NCBI RefSeq assembly: GCF_003349955.1
Contig: NZ_QLKQ01000003.1
Location: 1 to 64,000 of the forward strand
Direction: 5' to 3'
Length of the DNA stretch: 64,000 bases
DNA from: Azospirillum brasilense
GTDB lineage: Bacteria > Pseudomonadota > Alphaproteobacteria > Azospirillales > Azospirillaceae
The translations under genes and the position numbers were made by a program. The notes beneath the pieces are model-generated. The model worked only from the letters and a program-made list of their open reading frames with translations. It had not been told where the DNA came from and made no database searches. Positions 42,459 through 50,142 of the stretch are shown piece after piece; within the stretch, counting starts at the first letter, position 1; every line of letters begins with the position of its first letter.

Positions 42459-43771
42459 CGAGCCATCCGCCGCCCCGGCCCGGCCCCCGTCTGGGCTGGT
42501 ACGGGGACGACTTCACCGGGGCCACCGACACGCTGGCCACGCTGGCGAAAGCCGGGCAGCGGGCGCTGCTGCTGCTGGAGATTCCCGACGCGGAGCGGCT
42601 GGCCGGGCTCGGCCCGCTGGACGCGCTGGGGATCGCCGGGGCATCGCGCACCATGGACCCGGAAGCCCTGCGGGCCGAGCTGGAACCGGTGGGGCGCTTC
42701 TTCGCCGGGCTCGGCGTGCCGGTGATGCACTACAAGTGCTGCTCGACCTTCGACAGCGCGCCGCGGGTCGGCAGCATCGGAGCGGCGGTGGCGGCCCTGC
42801 GGTCCTTCTTCCCCAACCGCTTCCTGCCGGTGGTCGGCGGCCAGCCCAACATCGGGCGCTATTGCCTGTTCAGCACGCTGTTCGCCGCGGCGGGCACCGG
42901 CGGGATGGTCCACCGCATCGACCGACACCCGACCATGAAGGCCCACCCGGTGACGCCGATGACGGAGGCCGACCTGCGCCTCCATCTCGCCGCGCAGGGG
43001 CTGGCGGGGATGGGCGCCCTGCACTATCCGGATTATGGGCTGGACGCCGGGGCTCTCGACGAGAAGCTGGACCGGATGGTGGCGGGCGGCGCACCCGCCG
43101 TCCTGCTGGACATCGCCCGGACGGAGGATCTGGCGCCCGCCGGCCGGCTGATCTGGGAGGGGGCGCGGCGCTCCCCCCTTCTGGCGGTCGGGCCGAGCGG
43201 CGTGGTCCAGGCGCTGGCCACCCAGTGGGAGCGCGACGAGACGGTCGGCGACGCGCCCCTGGCCTCGGCCGAGGGGCCGGTCTTCGTGCTGGCCGGCAGC
43301 CTGTCGCCGGTCACGCGCCGGCAGATTGCCGTGGCTTCCTCCTTCCACCGGATGCCGGCGGACGCGGGCGCCCTGTGCCGCGACGCCGCCTACCGCGAGC
43401 GGCTGCGGAGCGAGATCGCCGGCCTGCTGGGCCAGGGGCGGAACGTGCTGGTGTGGACCGCCCCGGTAGAGGGCGAGGCGCCCGACACCACCAAGTCCGC
43501 CGCCATCGCCGACGCCACCGCGGACTTCGTGGCCTCGGTCGCTCGCACGGCACCGCTGCGCCGCATGGGCATCGCCGGGGGCGACACCTCCAGCAAGGCG
43601 GTGAAGGCGCTGGGCCTGTGGGGCCTGTCCTACCGGACGGCGCTCAGCCCCGGCGTGACGGTCAGCCTGACCCACAGCGCGCACCCGCAAAGCAACGGCA
43701 TGGAACTGATGCTCAAGGGCGGCCAGATGGGGCCGGAAGACCTGTTCGAACGGCTGGTGCAGGGAGGGTGA
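42455..43771 (+). CDS. DUF1537 four-carbon acid sugar kinase (OtnK/OiaK-like)
   Basis: A 438-residue kinase of the four-carbon acid sugar kinase family. The N-terminal substrate domain has the hallmark LGWYGDDFTGATDTLATLAKAG (about residues 14-35; GDDFTGA is the key motif). The C-terminal ATP domain has FVLAGSLSPVTRRQI (about 275-289) and GIAGGDTSSKAV (about 371-382). The family phosphorylates 2-oxo-tetronates, threonate or 3-oxo-isoapionate. It starts with GTG overlapping the RuBisCO-like stop by 4 bp, implying tightly coupled synthesis; the kinase product is probably the RuBisCO-like enzyme's substrate. Confidence 0.88.
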   Translation: MTSHPPPRPGPRLGWYGDDFTGATDTLATLAKAGQRALLLLEIPDAERLAGLGPLDALGIAGASRTMDPEALRAELEPVGRFFAGLGVPVMHYKCCSTFDSAPRVGSIGAAVAALRSFFPNRFLPVVGGQPNIGRYCLFSTLFAAAGTGGMVHRIDRHPTMKAHPVTPMTEADLRLHLAAQGLAGMGALHYPDYGLDAGALDEKLDRMVAGGAPAVLLDIARTEDLAPAGRLIWEGARRSPLLAVGPSGVVQALATQWERDETVGDAPLASAEGPVFVLAGSLSPVTRRQIAVASSFHRMPADAGALCRDAAYRERLRSEIAGLLGQGRNVLVWTAPVEGEAPDTTKSAAIADATADFVASVARTAPLRRMGIAGGDTSSKAVKALGLWGLSYRTALSPGVTVSLTHSAHPQSNGMELMLKGGQMGPEDLFERLVQGG

Positions 43772-43810
43772 GCGTCCTCGCTCCCCTTCCGCCCCCACGT
43801 GTCAGCCATG

Positions 43811-43850
43811 CCCCCTAGGTAGTCTTACGTACGCAAAGCCCCTTAGGTAC
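43811..43850 (+). promoter_or_regulatory. Direct repeats upstream of the FixK/FNR-like gene
   Basis: CCCCTAGGTA (43812-43821) and CCCCTTAGGTA (43839-43849) are near-identical direct repeats 28 bp apart (register of TAGGTA), about 110-140 bp before ATG 43952. The palindrome TTACGTAC lies between them. These may be regulator sites for the downstream gene. No canonical TTGAT-N4-ATCAA FNR box was seen. Confidence 0.4.
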
Positions 43851-43951
43851 AAGACCGAACTGCACAGGGTACCCCGCGGCGCGTAATTTCGGGTCATCGA
43901 GCGGTTGCCCCACGGGGACGGGCCGCTTCCACGAACGCCGAGGGGCCCGAC

Positions 43952-44683
43952 ATGCACGCTCACACCGCCATCGCCGCCCAGCCGACGCGCGTTCCGCACG
44001 GCCATCAGGCCGCCGTCATGGCGATGCCGCGTGTCGCCCCCTCCCGTCCCGCCGCCGGCTTCGCCGCCAACGACATCGACCCACTGGCCGCCATCGCCCA
44101 ATTCCGGGTTTTCGACCGCGAGCAGTCCATCTTCGCCGAAGGCGAGGCCGCCGACGCCGTCTTCCGGGTGGTCGACGGCATGATCCGCCTCTACAAGCTG
44201 CTGCCGGACGGGCGCCGCCAGATCATCGGCTTCCTCCAGGCCGGCGACATGGTCGGGCTGGCCTTCGCCGACCGCTACCTCTACTCCGCCGAGGCGATCA
44301 CCGCCTCCACCGTCCAGCGCATCCCGCGCTGCCAGCTCGACGCCCTGCTGGACTCCCAGCCCGCCCTGGCCCGCCGGCTGCTGTCGGTCACCACCTCCGA
44401 GCTGGTGGCGGCTCAGGACCAGATGCTGCTGCTCGGCCGCAAGTCGGCGCTGGAGAAGCTGGCCAGCTTCCTGCTGGCGCTGAGCCGCCGGGCCGGTGCC
44501 GGCCGGGCCATCGCCCTGCCGATGAGCCGTTGTGACATCGCCGACCATCTCGGCCTGACCACGGAGACGGTGTCGCGCGGCTTCACCAAGCTGAAGACCT
44601 CGCGCCTGATCCGCATCCTGGACGGCGGCCGGGTCGAGCTGCTGGACGCCGAAGCCCTGGCCGATCTGGCCGAGTGCGCTTGA
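43952..44683 (+). CDS. Crp/Fnr-family regulator, FixK-like
   Basis: A 243-residue regulator. An Ala/Pro-rich tail (1-45) leads to a cyclic-nucleotide-type beta-roll (about 50-160, with IFAEGEAADAVFRVVDGMIRLYK as landmark, of which VVDGMIRLYK is quoted). The C-terminal winged helix includes LPMSRCDIADHLGLTTETVSRGFTKL (about 190-215); the recognition helix TETVSR has the Glu/Ser/Arg of FNR, which contacts TTGAT half-sites. There is no N-terminal Cys cluster for an iron-sulfur centre, so it resembles FixK rather than FNR and may be controlled at the level of transcription. It stands alone after the kinase operon. Confidence 0.85.
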   Translation: MHAHTAIAAQPTRVPHGHQAAVMAMPRVAPSRPAAGFAANDIDPLAAIAQFRVFDREQSIFAEGEAADAVFRVVDGMIRLYKLLPDGRRQIIGFLQAGDMVGLAFADRYLYSAEAITASTVQRIPRCQLDALLDSQPALARRLLSVTTSELVAAQDQMLLLGRKSALEKLASFLLALSRRAGAGRAIALPMSRCDIADHLGLTTETVSRGFTKLKTSRLIRILDGGRVELLDAEALADLAECA

Positions 44684-44782
44684 AACCAAGCACCCTGATC
44701 ACCCTGCGCATTCAAGGGAAATCCATTCGGCCGCCCGCAACGTACCCCTTACTCCCTTTGCGTTGCACTGTCAGGCCGAACC

Positions 44783-45157
44783 ATGGAGCCCGCTCCCCAC
44801 ATCCTCGTCGCCGAGGATGAACGCCTCGAAGCCCTGGCCCTTGCCGACACGCTGGAAGGCCAGGGGCTGCGCGTCACGTTGACCCACAACGGGTTGGAAG
44901 CCATCGCCGCCCTGGAAAGCGGCCCGGCGTCGCTGCTGATGACCGACCTGCGCATGCCGGTGATGGATGGCAACGAGCTGATTCGCCGGACGCGGGCGCA
45001 GCGGCCCGCCCTGCCGGTGATCGTCATGACCGCCGACAGCGGCGCCCTCTGGCACCCGGAGTCCGACCGCCTGCGTGTCCTGCACAAGCCCTTCAGCTTC
45101 CAGGCGGCGATCGGTGCCGTCCACGCCATGCTCGATCGGGTCGGGCCGATCGGATAG
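44783..45157 (+). CDS. Single-domain response regulator (receiver protein)
   Basis: A 124-residue CheY-like protein. The acidic pocket is AEDE (residues 10-13), the phospho-acceptor Asp lies in LLMTDLRMPVMDG (about 51-63), the Thr/Ser switch is VIVMTADS (about 74-81) and the conserved Lys is in VLHKPFSF (about 94-101). It has no output domain. It follows the FixK-like gene by about 100 bp and may act with it in signalling, but no histidine kinase is adjacent. Confidence 0.88.
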   Translation: MEPAPHILVAEDERLEALALADTLEGQGLRVTLTHNGLEAIAALESGPASLLMTDLRMPVMDGNELIRRTRAQRPALPVIVMTADSGALWHPESDRLRVLHKPFSFQAAIGAVHAMLDRVGPIG

Positions 45158-45172
45158 AGCGGTGCGCCAGCC

Positions 45173-45361
45173 CTATTCGCCAACGTCGTCCTTGGGGGCG
45201 GCGTTGCGCGCCGGCGGCTCGATCACCGGGCCGACCTTCACGCTGCGGGCGGACAGCGGCACGATGTCACCGATCGGCATGTAGGAGCCATCGGCCAGTT
45301 GCTGCGCCGGCTCCCACCGTCCTTCGACCTTGATCCAGCGGTAAATGCTGTTGCTGCTCAT
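45173..45361 (-). CDS. Small conserved-looking protein of unknown function
   Basis: A 62-residue protein (ATG 45361) starting MSSNSIYRWIKVEGRWEPAQ. It has a Trp-rich N-terminal half and an Asp/Pro-rich tail with no membrane segment or known motif. It reads well as a compact beta-type domain. It starts just downstream of the HU-gene terminator and converges on the response regulator gene with 15 bp between stops. The name of the family is unknown to me. Confidence 0.5.
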   Translation of the reverse strand: MSSNSIYRWIKVEGRWEPAQQLADGSYMPIGDIVPLSARSVKVGPVIEPPARNAAPKDDVGE

Positions 45362-45387
45362 GTCGTCACCATGAAATTGGAAAGACG

Positions 45388-45414
45388 AAAGGGGCGGCGT
45401 TGCCGCCGCCCCTT
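45388..45414 (-). terminator. Terminator of the first HU gene
   Basis: The perfect 9-bp stem GGGGCGGCG/CGCCGCCCC (45391-45399 and 45404-45412) with loop TTGC and flanking AA/TT is followed on the minus strand by CTTTCGTCTTTCC. It separates the HU gene from the small gene at 45173. Confidence 0.75.
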
Positions 45415-45446
45415 CATCCGATACAAGGATCATCTTTGCGGAAGGC

Positions 45447-45731
45447 TTATTCGGCCTTGCCGTTGACGGCGTCCTTGAGGGCCTTGCCGGCGGAGAACTT
45501 CGGCGCCTTGGAGGCGGCGATCTTGATCTCCGCACCGGTCTGCGGGTTGCGGCCCGTGCGCTCGCCGCGCTCGGCGATCTCGAACTGGCCGAAGCCCGGC
45601 AGCTTGACCGTCTCCCCCTTGACCAGCGCGTCCTGCAGGCTCTCCAGAACCGCGTCCAGCGCCTTGCCGGCGTCGGCCTTGGTGCCGCCCAGCTTGCCGG
45701 CGATCGCGTCGATGAGATCGGCCTTCGTCAT
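45447..45731 (-). CDS. hup: HU-family DNA-binding protein, copy 1
   Basis: A 94-residue histone-like protein. The dimerisation helices (TKADLIDAIAGKLGGTKADA) form the first third, and the DNA-binding arm includes GFGQFEIAERGERTGRNPQTG (about residues 47-67) with the conserved RNPQTG motif. It binds and bends DNA non-specifically in the nucleoid. The predicted protein is identical to the one encoded at 51130-51414. By eye the coding DNA differs at only two of 285 positions, both silent. The 5' leader (TTCCCCTTGTTC... to GGGCTCC) is also nearly the same. Confidence 0.95.
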   Translation of the reverse strand: MTKADLIDAIAGKLGGTKADAGKALDAVLESLQDALVKGETVKLPGFGQFEIAERGERTGRNPQTGAEIKIAASKAPKFSAGKALKDAVNGKAE

Positions 45732-45908
45732 TCCCTACTCCCCTTGTTCATGGAGGAACCCCAGCATTCTCCAGGGCTCCAGGCGCTTCTGACCTACTCC
45801 GCCCCGCGTCCGCGCGCAAGCCAATCCCGTGGCGATTTTTTCCCCCGGAGCGGATTAAGCCACGGCATGATCCGTATGCCGTGTGTGAAGAACCAATCCG
45901 GGACGGTG

Positions 45909-46457
45909 ATGAAAGACGAGCTGGGACAGCATCTGGACGTTCTGCGGCGCTACGCCCTGGTCCTGATGCGCGACCCCGATCAGGCCGAGGACCTCGTCCA
46001 GGAGGCCCTCGTCAAGGCCATCGAGGGGGCGTCGTCCTTCACGGACGGGCGCGACCTGCGCAAGTGGCTGCTCGCCATCGTCCACAACACGTTCGTGGAC
46101 CGCTGGCGGCGCCAGCAGGCCGAACGCCAGGCGACCGGCGAGCTCAGCTCGATGGCGGAGGAAGGCTCCCCGCCCGCGCAGTTGAGCCACGTCCATCTCG
46201 GCCAGACCATTGCGGCCCTGATGACCCTGCCGGTCGAACAGCGGGAGGCCCTGGTGCTCGTGGCGCTCGACGGCATGTCCTACCGGGACGCCGCGGAGTG
46301 TCTGGGCATCCCCGTGGGCACCCTGATGTCCCGCCTGGGCCGTGCGCGCGACGCGCTGCGGGCCAAAACGGGCGGCGGGCGCCAGCCGGCGTCAGACCAG
46401 TCCGACCGAACCCCATCAGACCGGGTCCAGCGCCCTCCGTTGCGCGTGGTGAAATGA
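45909..46457 (+). CDS. ECF-type RNA polymerase sigma factor
   Basis: A 182-residue sigma-70-family protein. Region 2 runs LRRYALVLMRDPDQAEDLVQEALVKAIEG (about residues 11-39; DQAEDLVQEAL quoted) and continues WLLAIVHNTFVDRWRR. Region 4 is LPVEQREALVLVALDGMSYRDAAECLGIPVGTLMSRLGRAR (about 101-141; GIPVGTLMSRL is the recognition helix). It should direct RNA polymerase to stress-response promoters. An upstream in-frame ATG at 45867 is an alternative start. The next gene, overlapping by 4 bp, encodes its likely anti-sigma factor. Confidence 0.92.
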   Translation: MKDELGQHLDVLRRYALVLMRDPDQAEDLVQEALVKAIEGASSFTDGRDLRKWLLAIVHNTFVDRWRRQQAERQATGELSSMAEEGSPPAQLSHVHLGQTIAALMTLPVEQREALVLVALDGMSYRDAAECLGIPVGTLMSRLGRARDALRAKTGGGRQPASDQSDRTPSDRVQRPPLRVVK

Positions 46458-47341
46458 CGATGAACGAACCGATCAGCGACATCGACCTGAACGCCTATGT
46501 GGACGGCGAACTCGACGCGCAGCGCCGCATCGAGGTGGAAGCCTACCTGGAGGCCAATCCGGACGAGGCCGCCCGCGTCATGCACGACATGCGGGTGCGC
46601 GACGAGATCCGCCTGTTCATAGCCGGTCCGGCCGTCGAGAAGGCGGAGCCGGACCTCGCCGCGCCCGAACCGGCCGCAGCCCCCGCCCCTGCCCAGCCGG
46701 CGGTCGGCGCCAGTGCGCCGCTGCCGCGGCGCAAGCAGTGGGGCGCCCTGTGGCGCCGCCCGGCGGCGGAACTGATGAACCGGGCGCGGGCGCGGGCCGC
46801 CAGCGGCTCGGGCCGCGGGCGGCGCGCCGTGGCGGCTCTGTGCCTCGTCGGGCTCGGCTGGACGGCGCACAGCGCCGTGTCGTCCCTGTCGGTCAACCCG
46901 GTGGCCACGGCCCACGCGGCCACCCACTACATCACCATCGCGGCCCAGACCCACCAGCAGGCGCTGCACAGCGGGATCGACTTCAAGCCCTTCGCTGACG
47001 CCGCCCAGTCCCTGGTCAACCGTCTGGCCCCCGCCACCCCGGAGGTCGCGGTGCCGATCCCGCAGCTCGACATCGGGCAGGCCCCGGACGGGCTGCGCAC
47101 GGTGGCCTGGGACGGCGGGGTCGCGGTGCAGGCGGCCTACCGCCACGGCGGGTCGCAGTTGATCACGCTGTTCGCCAGCGAGGTCGACCGCTTCGCCGTC
47201 ACCGAACCCCAGGCGGAGCGCATCGGCAACGTCTCGGTCGCCTACTGGCAGGTCGGGACGACGGTCTACGCGCTGTGCGGCGAACAGCCGGAAAAGGAAA
47301 TCCTGGCCCACGCCCGCGACGCCCGCATGGCGTGGTTCTGA
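46454..47341 (+). CDS. Transmembrane anti-sigma factor
   Basis: A 295-residue protein. The cytoplasmic N-terminus resembles the anti-sigma domain (DLNAYVDGELDAQRRIEVEAYLEANPDEAAR, about residues 9-39; DLNAYVDGELD quoted), without the HxxxCxxC zinc motif. A Pro/Ala linker follows. One membrane helix (AVAALCLVGLGWTAHSAV, about 121-138) leads to a periplasmic C-terminal domain of about 150 residues. It should sequester the sigma factor encoded just upstream until a periplasmic signal is sensed. The two genes overlap (ATGA). Confidence 0.85.
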   Translation: MTMNEPISDIDLNAYVDGELDAQRRIEVEAYLEANPDEAARVMHDMRVRDEIRLFIAGPAVEKAEPDLAAPEPAAAPAPAQPAVGASAPLPRRKQWGALWRRPAAELMNRARARAASGSGRGRRAVAALCLVGLGWTAHSAVSSLSVNPVATAHAATHYITIAAQTHQQALHSGIDFKPFADAAQSLVNRLAPATPEVAVPIPQLDIGQAPDGLRTVAWDGGVAVQAAYRHGGSQLITLFASEVDRFAVTEPQAERIGNVSVAYWQVGTTVYALCGEQPEKEILAHARDARMAWF

Positions 47342-47401
47342 CGCCGACGCACTGAACGACAAGCATCCGAACGATAAGCATCCGAAGGACATGGTGAGAC
47401 G

Positions 47402-48124
47402 ATGAGCGGACCCTTCTACGGCAACCAATTCGGCAGCGCGGCGCCGGCCTACGGCGCGGCGTTCGACGAGGGCCTGCGCAAGCACATGCTGCGGGTCTAC
47501 AACTTCATGATGCTCGGCCTTGGCGTGACGGGGCTGGTGGCGCTGTTCGTGGCGAGCACGCCGGCGCTGTACGTTCCGATCTTCACGACCCCGCTGAAGT
47601 GGGTGGTGATGCTGGCGCCGCTGGCCTTCATCATGGTGCTGTCCTTCCGCTTCCACGCGATGTCGGCGGCCGCGCTGCAGGGGCTGTTCTGGGCCTTCTG
47701 CGCGGTGATGGGCGTGTCGATGGCGTCGATCTTCCTGGTCTTCACCGGGGCCAGCGTGGCGCGGGTGTTCTTCATCACCGCGGCGATGTTCGCGGCGATG
47801 AGCCTGTGGGGCTACACCACCAAGGCCGACCTGTCGAAGATGGGCTCGTTCCTGATGATGGGCCTGATCGGCATCGTCATCGCCAGCCTGGTCAACATCT
47901 TCGTCGGCTCCAGCGCGCTGCAGTTCGCCATCTCGGTGATCGGCGTGGTCATCTTCACCGGCCTGACCGCCTACGACACCCAGCGCATCAAGGAGGAGTA
48001 CGCCGAGGGCCACGGGCACGAGGGCAACACCAAGCTCGCCGTCATGGGCGCCCTCTCGCTCTACCTCAACTTCATCAACCTCTTCCAGATGCTCCTGCAG
48101 CTCATGGGCAACCGCGAGGAGTAA
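47402..48124 (+). CDS. Bax inhibitor-1/YccA-family membrane protein
   Basis: A 240-residue protein with seven hydrophobic helices. Family landmarks are the N-terminal LRKHMLRVYNFMMLGLGVTGL region, the middle VFFITAAMFAAMSLWGYTTK (about residues 119-138) and the C-terminal FTGLTAYDTQRIKEEY (about 185-200), with the conserved Asp of the sixth helix. Family members are calcium-leak or stress-related proteins; YccA relatives modulate FtsH. It lies 60 bp after the anti-sigma gene and could be part of that stress regulon. Confidence 0.9.
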   Translation: MSGPFYGNQFGSAAPAYGAAFDEGLRKHMLRVYNFMMLGLGVTGLVALFVASTPALYVPIFTTPLKWVVMLAPLAFIMVLSFRFHAMSAAALQGLFWAFCAVMGVSMASIFLVFTGASVARVFFITAAMFAAMSLWGYTTKADLSKMGSFLMMGLIGIVIASLVNIFVGSSALQFAISVIGVVIFTGLTAYDTQRIKEEYAEGHGHEGNTKLAVMGALSLYLNFINLFQMLLQLMGNREE

Positions 48125-48157
48125 GGCGGCGCTTCCATCCGGCGCACCGCCTGCCAG

Positions 48158-48196
48158 AAAGGGCCGGCCGCTTCCCGCGGCCGGCCCTTTTCCTTT
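48158..48196 (+). terminator. Strong terminator after the BI-1 gene
   Basis: GGGCCGGCCG (48161-48170) pairs with CGGCCGGCCC (48178-48187), preceded by AAA and followed by TTTTCCTTTT. It ends the plus-strand unit and, with its A-rich 5' side, may also act on the minus-strand gene ending at 48196. Confidence 0.85.
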
Positions 48197-48699
48197 TACG
48201 GCTTGCCCGTTGCCGACGCGGCGTCCGGCTTGGGCGGATACTCCACCGACACGATGTGCAGGGAGTTGTTCGGGAAGGAGCAGGCCGCGTCCGGCGCCAC
48301 CTGGGACGCCGGGTCGAAGGCGTAGGGACGGGGAGAACGGCCCGCCGCCGATCCCGACCCGCCGGCGGCCGCCGCCTGCACGCCCGGCCCGGTCACGCGC
48401 GACGTCCAGGGCGCTCCGGTAAAGACGCCCGGCGTCGATTCCTCCGCCCACAGCCACAGCACGCGGGTGCCCACCGGCTGCGGCTGCGTGAAGGAATGCA
48501 GCACCCGCTCGCAGGTCTCCCGGTCCATGTTGTGGATCGCCCGTTCGACCACCGTGTTCTCCGTCCGGGGCGTCCATCGCGACAGCAGCAGCGAGCCGAG
48601 GGCCACGCTGACCGCCACCCCGCCCAGCGAGCAGGCGACCACCAGCCGGAAACTGCCGTCGTCCTTTCCCACGCCCCACCTCCGCCGTCGATTGTCCAT
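48196..48699 (-). CDS. Uncharacterised single-pass membrane protein
   Basis: A 167-residue protein starting at ATG 48699 behind GGGGGAGGGGGGC. A basic N-terminus (DNRRRRWGVGK) precedes one membrane helix (FRLVVACSLGGVAVSVALGSLLLS, about residues 19-42). The rest is periplasmic, with cysteines in CERVLHSF and AACSFPNN that may form a disulfide, and a Pro/Ala tail. No family is recognised. An upstream start at 48774 would lie inside the terminator of the next gene, so it is unlikely. Confidence 0.6.
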   Translation of the reverse strand: MDNRRRRWGVGKDDGSFRLVVACSLGGVAVSVALGSLLLSRWTPRTENTVVERAIHNMDRETCERVLHSFTQPQPVGTRVLWLWAEESTPGVFTGAPWTSRVTGPGVQAAAAGGSGSAAGRSPRPYAFDPASQVAPDAACSFPNNSLHIVSVEYPPKPDAASATGKP

Positions 48700-48762
48700 G
48701 CCCCCCTCCCCCGACAGGTCCCACATCCCCATCCGCTTCGCAAGGCCGGCCCGGAACGCCGA

Positions 48763-48790
48763 AAAGGGGGCCACAGACGTGGCCCCCTTT
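48763..48790 (-). terminator. Terminator of the MFS carrier gene
   Basis: A perfect 12-bp stem AAAGGGGGCCAC/GTGGCCCCCTTT (48763-48774 and 48779-48790) has a 4-nt loop; on the minus strand the stem ends in a TTT run followed by TCGG. It lies 24 bp after the MFS stop. Confidence 0.85.
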
Positions 48791-48813
48791 CGGTCGGTCC
48801 GCCGGAGCGGAGG

Positions 48814-50142
48814 TTACGGGCTGGCCGCCGCGGTAACCGGACCCGTGCCCTGCCGGGCGGCGAGTTCGGCGTTTCGGGCGTGGTGCCGGCGCAGCATGGG
48901 CCGCAGGACCGCGATGGCGCAGAAGGCCGCGATGAGGTCCATGGTGGCGCAGATGTAGAGCACGGTCGCCCAGGTGCCGGTGGCTTCCATCAGCAGGTTG
49001 CCCAGCGGGACCAGCAGGGCCGCGACGCCCTTGGCGCAGTAGAGCACACCGTAGATCTTCGCCGCATGCTTGGTGCCGAAGGTGTCCGCCGAGGTGGCGC
49101 TGAACAGGCTGTACACTTCGCCCCAGGCCAGGAACACCATGCCCGACAGGATCAGGAACATGATCGGATCGTGGCCGAAGCGGCTGAGCATCAGGATGCC
49201 GATGCCTTCGAAGGTGAAGGCGATGAACATCGTCGCTTCACGGCCGATGTGGTCGGAGATGAAGCCGAACAGCGGACGGGAGATGCCGTTCATCACGCGG
49301 TCGAGCATCAGCGCGAAGGGCAGAGCCGCCATGGTGATGCCGAACAGGCTGATCGGGGCTTCCTTCACGCCCAGATCGTGGGCGATCACGCCGAGCTGGG
49401 CCACCGCCATCAGACCGCCCGAGACGGTGCAGATGAACATGACCATCATGACCCAGAAGACCGGCGTCTGCAGCGCTTCCTTCAGCGTGTAGTCGCGGCG
49501 GGACTGCAGGACCTTGGTCGAGGCCTTCACCTGATCCTTCTGCGGGGCGCGCAGGAAGAAGGCGGCGGCGATGATGATCGCACCCTGCAGCAGGCCGAAC
49601 CAGAAGAAGGTCGCCTGATAGCCGGAGGAGTGGATCATGTTGGCGATCGGCAGGATGGTCAGGGCCGAGCCGGCGCCGTAGCCGCCCGCGGTCAGACCGA
49701 CGGCGAGGCCGCGCTTGTCCGGGAACCACTTGATCGCGCTGTTGACGCAGGTGGCGTAGACGCAACCGACGCCGATGCCGCCGATGGCCGAACCGACATA
49801 GAGCATGCCGAGCGAGCCGGCGTAGCTGTCGACGATCCAGGAGAGGCCGGTCATCACGCCGCCGAAGGCGACGATGACGCGGGGGCCGTAACGGTCGATG
49901 AAGTAGCCTTCGATGGGGGTCAGCCAGGTCTGGACGACGACGAAGACGGTGAAGGCGGTCTGGATCGAGGCGCGGGTCCAGCCATGGGTGGCTTGGATTT
50001 CCGGCACGAAGAGCGTCCAGGCGTACTGGATGTTGGCCGCGGCGACCATGCAGACGATGCCGACGACGATCTGCATCCAGCGCGCGCCTTCGGAAATGGG
50101 CGCCTGCGAGCCGCCAGGCGGTGCAGCGATGGACTGACTCAT
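48814..50142 (-). CDS. MFS transporter, oxalate/formate antiporter family (OxlT-like)
   Basis: A 442-residue 12-helix carrier. Landmarks of the oxalate:formate antiporter group are ANIQYAWTLFVPEIQATHGW (about residues 37-56), TPIEGYFIDRYGPR (about 75-88) and a Gly-rich VGSAIGGIGVGCVYATCV segment (about 117-134); the basic residue for dicarboxylate binding seen in OxlT cannot be placed with certainty. ATG 50142 follows GGAGGAAGAG. No oxalate decarboxylase or formyl-CoA transferase gene is in the window, so the substrate is only suggested by family. Confidence 0.85.
   Translation of the reverse strand: MSQSIAAPPGGSQAPISEGARWMQIVVGIVCMVAAANIQYAWTLFVPEIQATHGWTRASIQTAFTVFVVVQTWLTPIEGYFIDRYGPRVIVAFGGVMTGLSWIVDSYAGSLGMLYVGSAIGGIGVGCVYATCVNSAIKWFPDKRGLAVGLTAGGYGAGSALTILPIANMIHSSGYQATFFWFGLLQGAIIIAAAFFLRAPQKDQVKASTKVLQSRRDYTLKEALQTPVFWVMMVMFICTVSGGLMAVAQLGVIAHDLGVKEAPISLFGITMAALPFALMLDRVMNGISRPLFGFISDHIGREATMFIAFTFEGIGILMLSRFGHDPIMFLILSGMVFLAWGEVYSLFSATSADTFGTKHAAKIYGVLYCAKGVAALLVPLGNLLMEATGTWATVLYICATMDLIAAFCAIAVLRPMLRRHHARNAELAARQGTGPVTAAASP

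Noticed and set aside
46280..48724. Minus-strand open frame of 814 codons
   Set aside because: Covers the anti-sigma and BI-1 genes in antisense; no ribosome site or domain.
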